From: Cylicocyclus nassatus
Taxonomy: Eukaryota > Nematoda > Chromadorea > Rhabditida > Strongylidae
Assembly (NCBI GenBank): GCA_958299035.1
Contig: CATQJL010000079.1
Location: 1 to 64,000 of the forward strand
Length of the DNA: 64,000 nt
Direction of reading: 5' to 3'
The notes beneath the pieces are model-generated. The model saw only the letters and a program-made list of their open reading frames with translations, was not told where the DNA came from and searched no databases. Positions within the stretch are counted from its first letter, which is position 1, and each line of letters begins with the position of its first letter. Of this stretch, positions 58,607-64,000 are shown piece by piece. Made by a program: the position numbers and the translations under genes.

Positions 58607-59586
58607 AAACGATGCCGTTGATGCTACAGTTCGTGTGTGGCTGTCCGAATTCGCTGGCAAACAATGGCAAGCGATGCCGTTGATGCTACAGTTCGTGAGT
58701 GGCTGTCCGAATCCGCTGGCAAACGATGGCAAACGATGCCTTTGATGCTACAATTCGTGTGTTGCTTTAAGAATCCGCTGGCAAACGATGGTAAACGATG
58801 CCTTTGATGCTACAGCTCGTGTGCTGCTGTCCGAATTCCCTGGCAAACAATTGCCACTGATGCAACAGCTTGTGTGACTGTCCGAATTCGCTGGCAAACA
58901 ATGGCAAACGATGCCGTTGATGCTACAGCTCGCGTGTAGCGGTGCGAGTACGCTGGCAAACGATGGGAAACGATGCCGTTGATGCTACAGTTCGTGTGTT
59001 GCTATGCGAATTCGCTGGCAAACGATGGCAAACGATGCCTTTGATGCAACAGTTCGAGTGTTGCTTTCCGAATTCGCTGGCAAACGATGGTAAACGATGC
59101 CGTTGATGCTACAGTTCGTGTGTGGCTGTCCGAATTCGCTGGCAAACAATGGCAAGCGATGCCGTTGATGCTACAGTTCGTGAGTGGCTGTCCGAATCCG
59201 CTGGCAAACGATGGCAAACGATGCCTTTGATGCTACAATTCGTGTGTTGCTTTAAGAATCCGCTGGCAAACGATGGTAAACGATGCCTTTGATGCTACAG
59301 CTCGTGTGCTGCTGTCCGAATTCCCTGGCAAACAATTGCCACTGATGCAACAGCTTGTGTGACTGTCCGAATTCGCTGGCAAACAATGGCAAACGATGCC
59401 GTTGATGCTACAGCTCGCGTGTAGCGGTGCGAGTACGCTTGCAAACGATGGGAAACGATGCCGTTGATGCTACAGTTCGTGTGTTGCTATGCGAATTCGC
59501 TGGCAAACGATGGCAAACGATGCCTTTGATGCAACAGTTCGAGTGTTGCTTTCCGAATTCGCTGGCAAACGATGGTAAACGATGCC
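58607..59586 (+). repeat. 485-bp tandem duplication
   Basis: 58,607-59,091 is followed by 59,092-59,586 (485 = 6 x 62 + 60 + 53). Both copies have GAGTGGCTGTCCGAATCCGC (58,711 and 59,196). A private change in the second copy turns CGCTGGC into CGCTTGC (about 59,437). Confidence 0.88.
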
Positions 59587-61399
59587 TTTGATGCTACAGT
59601 TCGTGTGTTGCTATGCGAATTCGCTGGCAAACGATGGAAAACGATGCCTTTGATGCAACAGTTCGAGTGTTGCTTTCCGAATTCGCTGGCAAACGATGGT
59701 AAACGATGCCGTTGATGCTACAGTTCGTGTGTTGCTATGCGAATTCGCTGGCAAACGATGGCAAACGATGCCTTTGATGCAACAGTTCGAGTGTTGCTTT
59801 CCGAATTCGCTGGCAAACGATGGTAAACGATGCCGTTGATGATACAGCTCGTGTGTGGCTGTCCGAATTCGCTGGCAAACGATGGCAAACGATGCCGTTG
59901 ATGCTACAGTTCGTGTGTTGCTATGCGAATTCGCTGGCAAACGATGGCAAACGATGCCGTTGATGCTACAGTTCGTGTGCTGCTTTCGGAATTCGCTGGC
60001 AAACGATGGTAAACGATGCCTTTGGTGCTACAGCTCGTGTGCCGCTGTCCGAATTCGCTGGCAAACAATTGCCACTGATGCAACAGCTCGTGTGTGGCTG
60101 TCCGAGTACGCTGACAAACGATGGCAAACGATGCCTTTGATGCTACAGCTCGTGTGTGGCTGTCCGAATTCGCTGGCAAACAATGGCAAACGATGCCGTT
60201 GATGCTACATTTCGTGAGTGGCTGTCCGAATTCGCCGGCAAACAATTGCCACTGATGCAACAGTTTGTGAGTGGCTGTCCGAATTCGCTGTCTAACTATG
60301 GCAAACGATGCCGTTGATGCTAGAGTTCGTGTGTTGCTTTAAGAATCCGCTGGCAAACGATGGCAAACGATGCCGTTGATGCTACAGTTCGTGTGTTGCT
60401 TTCCGAATTCGCTGGCAAACGATGGTAAACGATGCCTTTGATGCTACAGCTCGTGTGTTGCTGTGCGAATTCGCTGGCAAACGATGGTAAACGATGCCTT
60501 TGATGCTACAGTTCGTGTGTTGCTATGCGAATTCGCTGGCAAACGATGGAAAACGATGCCTTTGATGCAACAGTTCGAGTGTTGCTTTCCGAATTCGCTG
60601 GCAAACGATGGTAAACGATGCCGTTGATGCTACAGTTCGTGTGTTGCTATGCGAATTCGCTGGCAAACGATGGCAAACGATGCCTTTGATGCAACAGTTC
60701 GAGTGTTGCTTTCCGAATTCGCTGGCAAACGATGGTAAACGATGCCTTTGATGATACAGCTCGTGTGTGGCTGTCCGAATTCGCTGGCAAACGATGGCAA
60801 ACGATGCCGTTGATGCTACAGTTCGTGTGTTGCTATGCGAATTCGCTGGCAAACGATGGCAAACGATGCCGTTGATGCTACAGTTCGTGTGCTGCTTTCG
60901 GAATTCGCTGGCAAACGATGGTAAACGATGCCTTTGGTGCTACAGCTCGTGTGCCGCTGTCCGAATTCGCTGGCAAACAATTGCCACTGATGCAACAGCT
61001 CGTGTGTGGCTGTCCGAGTACGCTGACAAACGATGGCAAACGATGCCTTTGATGCTACAGCTCGTGTGTGGCTGTCCGAATTCGCTGGCAAACAATGGCA
61101 AACGATGCCGTTGATGCTACATTTCGTGAGTGGCTGTCCGAATTCGCCGGCAAACAATTGCCACTGATGCAACAGTTTGTGAGTGGCTGTCCGAATTCGC
61201 TGTCTAACTATGGCAAACGATGCCGTTGATGCTAGAGTTCGTGTGTTGCTTTAAGAATCCGCTGGCAAACGATGGCAAACGATGCCGTTGATGCTACAGT
61301 TCGTGTGTTGCTTTCCGAATTCGCTGGCAAACGATGGTAAACGATGCCTTTGATGCTACAGCTCGTGTGTTGCTGTGCGAATTCGCTGGCAAACGATGG
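59557..61399 (+). repeat. 912-bp tandem duplication
   Basis: 59,557-60,487 and 60,469-61,399 match at an offset of 912 bp (13 x 62 + 2 x 53). Both contain the odd GCTGTCTAACTATGG linker, an AATTCGCCGGC core and a GATGCTAGAG anchor. One visible difference is GCCGTTGATGATAC (59,834) versus GCCTTTGATGATAC. Confidence 0.89.
60254..60315 (+). repeat. Monomer variant with GCTGTCTAACTATGG linker, 62 bp
   Basis: The normally invariant GCTGGCAAACGATGG is changed to GCTGTCTAACTATGG in this copy. It was copied 912 bp downstream (61,166) and recurs near 62,290. It is one of the few variants to alter the conserved block itself. Confidence 0.88.
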
Positions 61400-61599
61400 C
61401 AAACGATGCCTTTGATGCTACAGTTCGTGTGTGGCTGTCCGAATTCGCTGGCAAACAATGGCAAACGATGCCGTTGATGCTACATTTCGTGAGTGGCTGT
61501 CCGAATTCGCCGGCAAACGATGGCAAACTATGCCTTTGATGCTACAGCTCGTGTGCTGCTTTCGGAATTCGCTGACAAACGATGGCAAACGATGCCTTT

Positions 61600-61626
61600 G
61601 ATGCTACAGCTCGTGTGCCGCTGCCG
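61600..61626 (+). repeat. Truncated 27-bp monomer remnant
   Basis: The anchor-to-anchor distance is only 27 bp. After CTCGTGTGCCGCTG the sequence jumps to CCGGATGCTAGAGCTCG, losing the EcoRI core and most of the linker. Relative to a 53-bp GCCGCTGTCCG monomer, 26 bp are missing. It is the only strongly out-of-register monomer I found. Confidence 0.88.
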
Positions 61627-61750
61627 GATGCTAGAGCTCGTGTGCTGCTGTCCGAATTCGCTGGCTAACGATGGCAAACGATGCCGTTGATGCTACAGTT
61701 CGTGTGTTGCTTTCGGAATTCGCTGGCAAACGATGGTAAACGATGCCTTT

Positions 61751-61936
61751 GATGCTACAGCTCGTGTGTAGCGGTGCGAGTACGCTGACAAACGATGGTA
61801 AACGATGCCTTTGATGCTACAGCTCGTGTGTAGCGGTGCGAGTACGCTGACAAACGATGGTAAACGATGCCTTTGATGCTACAGCTCGTGTGTAGCGGTG
61901 CGAGTACGCTGACAAACGATGGCAAACGATGCCGTT
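61751..61936 (+). repeat. Three consecutive TAGCGG monomers (3 x 62 bp)
   Basis: Anchors at 61,751, 61,813, 61,875 and 61,937. The first three monomers are all the TAGCGGTGCGAGTACGCTGAC type. It is the longest run of one monomer type I noticed; elsewhere types alternate. It looks like local single-monomer amplification. Confidence 0.9.
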
Positions 61937-62715
61937 GATGCTACAGCTCGTGTGTTGCTTTAAGAATCCGCTGGCAAACGATGGCAAACGATGCTGTTGA
62001 TGCTACAGTTCGTGTGTTGCTTTCCGAATTCGCTGGCAAACGATGGTAAACGATGCCGTTGATGCTACAGCTCGTGTGTTGCTTTAAGAATCCGCTGGCA
62101 AACGATGGCAAACGATGCCTTTGATGCTACAGCTCGTGTGGTGTTATGCAAATTCGCTGGCAAACAATTGCCACTGATGCAACAGCTCGTGTGTGGCTGT
62201 CCGAGTACGCTGACAAACGATGGCAAACGATGCCTTTGATGCTACAGCTCGTGTGCCGCTGTCCGAATTCGCTGGCAAACAATTGCCACTGATGCAACAG
62301 TTTGTGAGTGGCTGTCCGAATTCGCTGTCTAACTATGGCAAACGATGCCGTTGATGCTAGAGTTCGTGTGTTGCTTTAAGAATCCGCTGGCAAACGATGG
62401 CAAACGATGCCGTTGATGCTACAGTTCGTGTGTTGCTTTCCGAATTCGCTGGCAAACGATGGCAAACGATGCCTTTGATGCTACAGTTCGTGTGTGGCTG
62501 TCCGAATTCGCTGGCAAACAATGGCAAACGATGCCGTTGATGCTACATTTCGTGAGTGGCTGTCCGAATTCGCCGGCAAACGATGGCAAACTATGCCTTT
62601 GATGCTACAGCTCGTGTGCTGCTTTCGGAATTCGCTGGCAAACGATGGCAAACGATGCCTTTGATGCTACAGCTCGTGTGCCGCTGTCCGAATTCGCTTG
62701 CAAACAATTGCCACT

Positions 62716-62768
62716 GATGCTAGAGCTCGTGTGCCGCTGTCCGAATTCGCTGGCAAACAATTGCCACT
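62716..62768 (+). repeat. Monomer type GATGCTAGAG with GCCGCTGTCCG, 53 bp
   Basis: The anchor GATGCTAGAGCTCG creates a SacI site and the middle reads GTGCCGCTGTCC. It is restricted to the last 3 kb or so and alternates there with GCTGGCTAACGATGG linkers. It defines the distinctive right-end segment. Confidence 0.88.
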
Positions 62769-63308
62769 GATGCTAGAGCTCGTGTGCTGCTGTCCGAATT
62801 CGCTGGCTAACGATGGCAAACGATGCCGTTGATGCTACAGTTCGTGTGTTGCTTTCCGAATTCGCTGGCAAACGATGGCAAACGATGCCTTTGATGCTAC
62901 AGCTCGTGTGCCGCTGTCCGAATTCGCTGGCAAACAATTGCCACTGATGCTAGAGCTCGTGTGCCGCTGTCCGAATTCGCTGGCAAACGATGCCTTTGAT
63001 GCTACAGCTCGTGTGCCGCTGTCCGAATTCGCTGGCAAACAATTGCCACTGATGCTAGAGCTCGTGTGCTGCTGTCCGAATTCGCTGGCTAACGATGGCA
63101 AACGATGCCGTTGATGCTAGAGTTCGTGTGTTGCTTTAAGAATCCGCTGGCAAACGATGGCAAACGATGCCGTTGATGCTACAGTTCGTGTGTTGCTTTC
63201 CGAATTCGCTGGCAAACGATGGCAAACGATGCCTTTGATGCTACAGCTCGTGTGCTGCTTTCGGAATTCGCTGGCAAACGATGGCAAACGATGCCTTTGA
63301 TGCTACAG

Positions 63309-63874
63309 CTCGTGTGTGGCTGTCCGAATTCGCTGGCAAACAATGGCAAACGATGCCGTTGATGCTACATTTCGTGAGTGGCTGTCCGAATTCGCCGGCA
63401 AACGATGGCAAACTATGCCTTTGATGCTACAGCTCGTGTGCTGCTTTCGGAATTCGCTGGCAAACGATGGCAAACGATGCCTTTGATGCTACAGCTCGTG
63501 TGTAGCGGTGCGCGTACGCTGACAAACGATGGCAAACGATGCCGTTGATGCTACAGTTCGTGTGTTGCTTTCCGAATTCGCTGGCAAACGATGGTAAACG
63601 ATGCCGTTGATGCTACAGCTCGTGCGTTGCTTTAAGAATCCGCTGGCAAACGATGGCAAACGATGCTGTTGATGCTACAGTTCGTGTGTGGCTGTCCGAA
63701 TTCGCTGGCAAACAATGGCAAACGATGCCGTTGATGCTACATTTCGTGAGTGGCTGTCCGAATTCGCCGGCAAACGATGGCAAACTATGCCTTTGATGCT
63801 ACAGCTCGTGTGCTGCTTTCGGAATTCGCTGGCAAACGATGGCAAACGATGCCTTTGATGCTACAGCTCGTGTG
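63309..63874 (+). repeat. 372-bp-offset duplication near the right end
   Basis: 63,309-63,502 recurs at 63,681-63,874 (372 = 6 x 62). The marker is CTACATTTCGTGAGTGG followed by an AATTCGCCGGC core and an AAACTATGCC linker. The same combination occurs near 61,483 and 62,545. Confidence 0.85.
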
Positions 63875-64000
63875 CCGCTGTCCGAATTCGCTGGCAAACA
63901 ATTGCCACTGATGCTAGAGCTCGTGTGCTGCTGTCCGAATTCGCTGGCTAACGATGGCAAACGATGCCGTTGATGCTAGAGTTCGTGTGTTGCTTTAAGA

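Larger units (their letters stand above)
1..64000 (+). repeat. Satellite DNA array (62/53-bp monomers) filling the whole window
   Basis: From first to last base the sequence is head-to-tail copies of one monomer family. Each copy carries an anchor GATGC(T/A)ACAG, a G/T-rich stretch (CGTGTG), a variable middle, and the near-invariant block TTCGCTGGCAAAC. Successive anchors at 9, 71, 124, 184, 246 and 299 give unit lengths of 62, 53, 60, 62 and 53 bp. All monomers keep one orientation, no unrelated sequence of even 100 bp interrupts them, and neither array edge is in the window. Long uniform satellites with higher-order repeats are typical of eukaryotic heterochromatin; centromeric identity is an inference. 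No gene-sized region of non-repetitive sequence exists, so every gap between the features below is more of the same repeat. I do not recognise the family or the host species. Confidence 0.98.

Noticed and set aside
1..64000. CRISPR array.
   Set aside because: There are no short identical repeats separated by unique spacers. Both the conserved core and the variable middle recur many times in related forms, and no cas-like gene is present.
1..64000. Telomere-type or simple microsatellite repeat (GTGTG runs).
   Set aside because: CGTGTGTG is only 6-8 bases within each monomer. There is no run of short telomere-like motifs.
1..64000. Insertion sequence, transposon or retroelement ends.
   Set aside because: I saw no terminal inverted repeats, target-site duplications, poly-A tracts or transposase/reverse-transcriptase motifs in any frame.
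1..64000. Bacterial or phage origin.
   Set aside because: A gene-free satellite of more than 64 kb with higher-order repeats has no parallel I know of in bacteria or phages. No coding density, operons or RNA genes are present.

Overview
The whole 64,000-base window is one uninterrupted satellite (tandem-repeat) array. I find no credible gene, RNA gene, transposon, CRISPR array, promoter or terminator. Both window ends lie inside the repeat, so the real array is longer than 64 kb. Every monomer reads in the same orientation. One monomer counted by hand is 50% G+C with six CpG dinucleotides in 62 bp. A long, uniform, hierarchically organised satellite of this kind suggests heterochromatin (centromeric, pericentromeric or subtelomeric) of a eukaryotic chromosome. 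The sequence does not let me name the organism, and I do not recognise the family.

The basic unit is a 62-bp monomer, with a 53-bp form that differs by 9 bp in the linker after the shared block TTCGCTGGCAAAC. Rarer 60-, 61-, 64- and 52-bp forms and one 27-bp remnant also occur. Monomers are anchored here at GATGC(T/A)(A)CAG. They fall into about a dozen sequence types defined by the variable 12-15 bases in the middle of the unit. At roughly 60 bp each the window holds on the order of a thousand monomers.

Above the monomer is a dense, nested set of higher-order duplications. Short ones have periods of 115, 175, 177, 230, 372, 416, 423, 478 and 485 bp. Intermediate ones run from 654 to 2,277 bp, and the longest are 3,431, 4,149 and 5,379 bp. 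All the shorter periods I checked are exact sums of monomer lengths, so duplication took place in monomer register, as unequal crossing-over between repeats predicts.

Layout by subfamily: (1) 1-1.2 kb, a 416-bp multimer that resembles 18-22 kb. (2) 1.2-17 kb, a family with a HOR of about 2.1 kb, marked by a GGAAAACAATT linker. (3) 17-24.5 kb, blocks of 2.4-2.6 kb, 478 bp and 1,478 bp. (4) 24.5-37 kb, a 5.4-kb duplication containing a 2,277-bp tandem, then 1,009- and 2,181-bp tandems. (5) 37-44 kb, duplications of 2,115/2,177, 1,569 and 847 bp. (6) 44-61.4 kb, a network of 423- to 4,149-bp duplications with GATGATACAG monomers. (7) 61.4-64 kb, a more heterogeneous segment with CTAGAG and CGCCGG variants.

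Open reading frames of up to about 233 codons occur on both strands. They arise from the repeat (for example 177 bp = 59 codons) and are not treated as genes.
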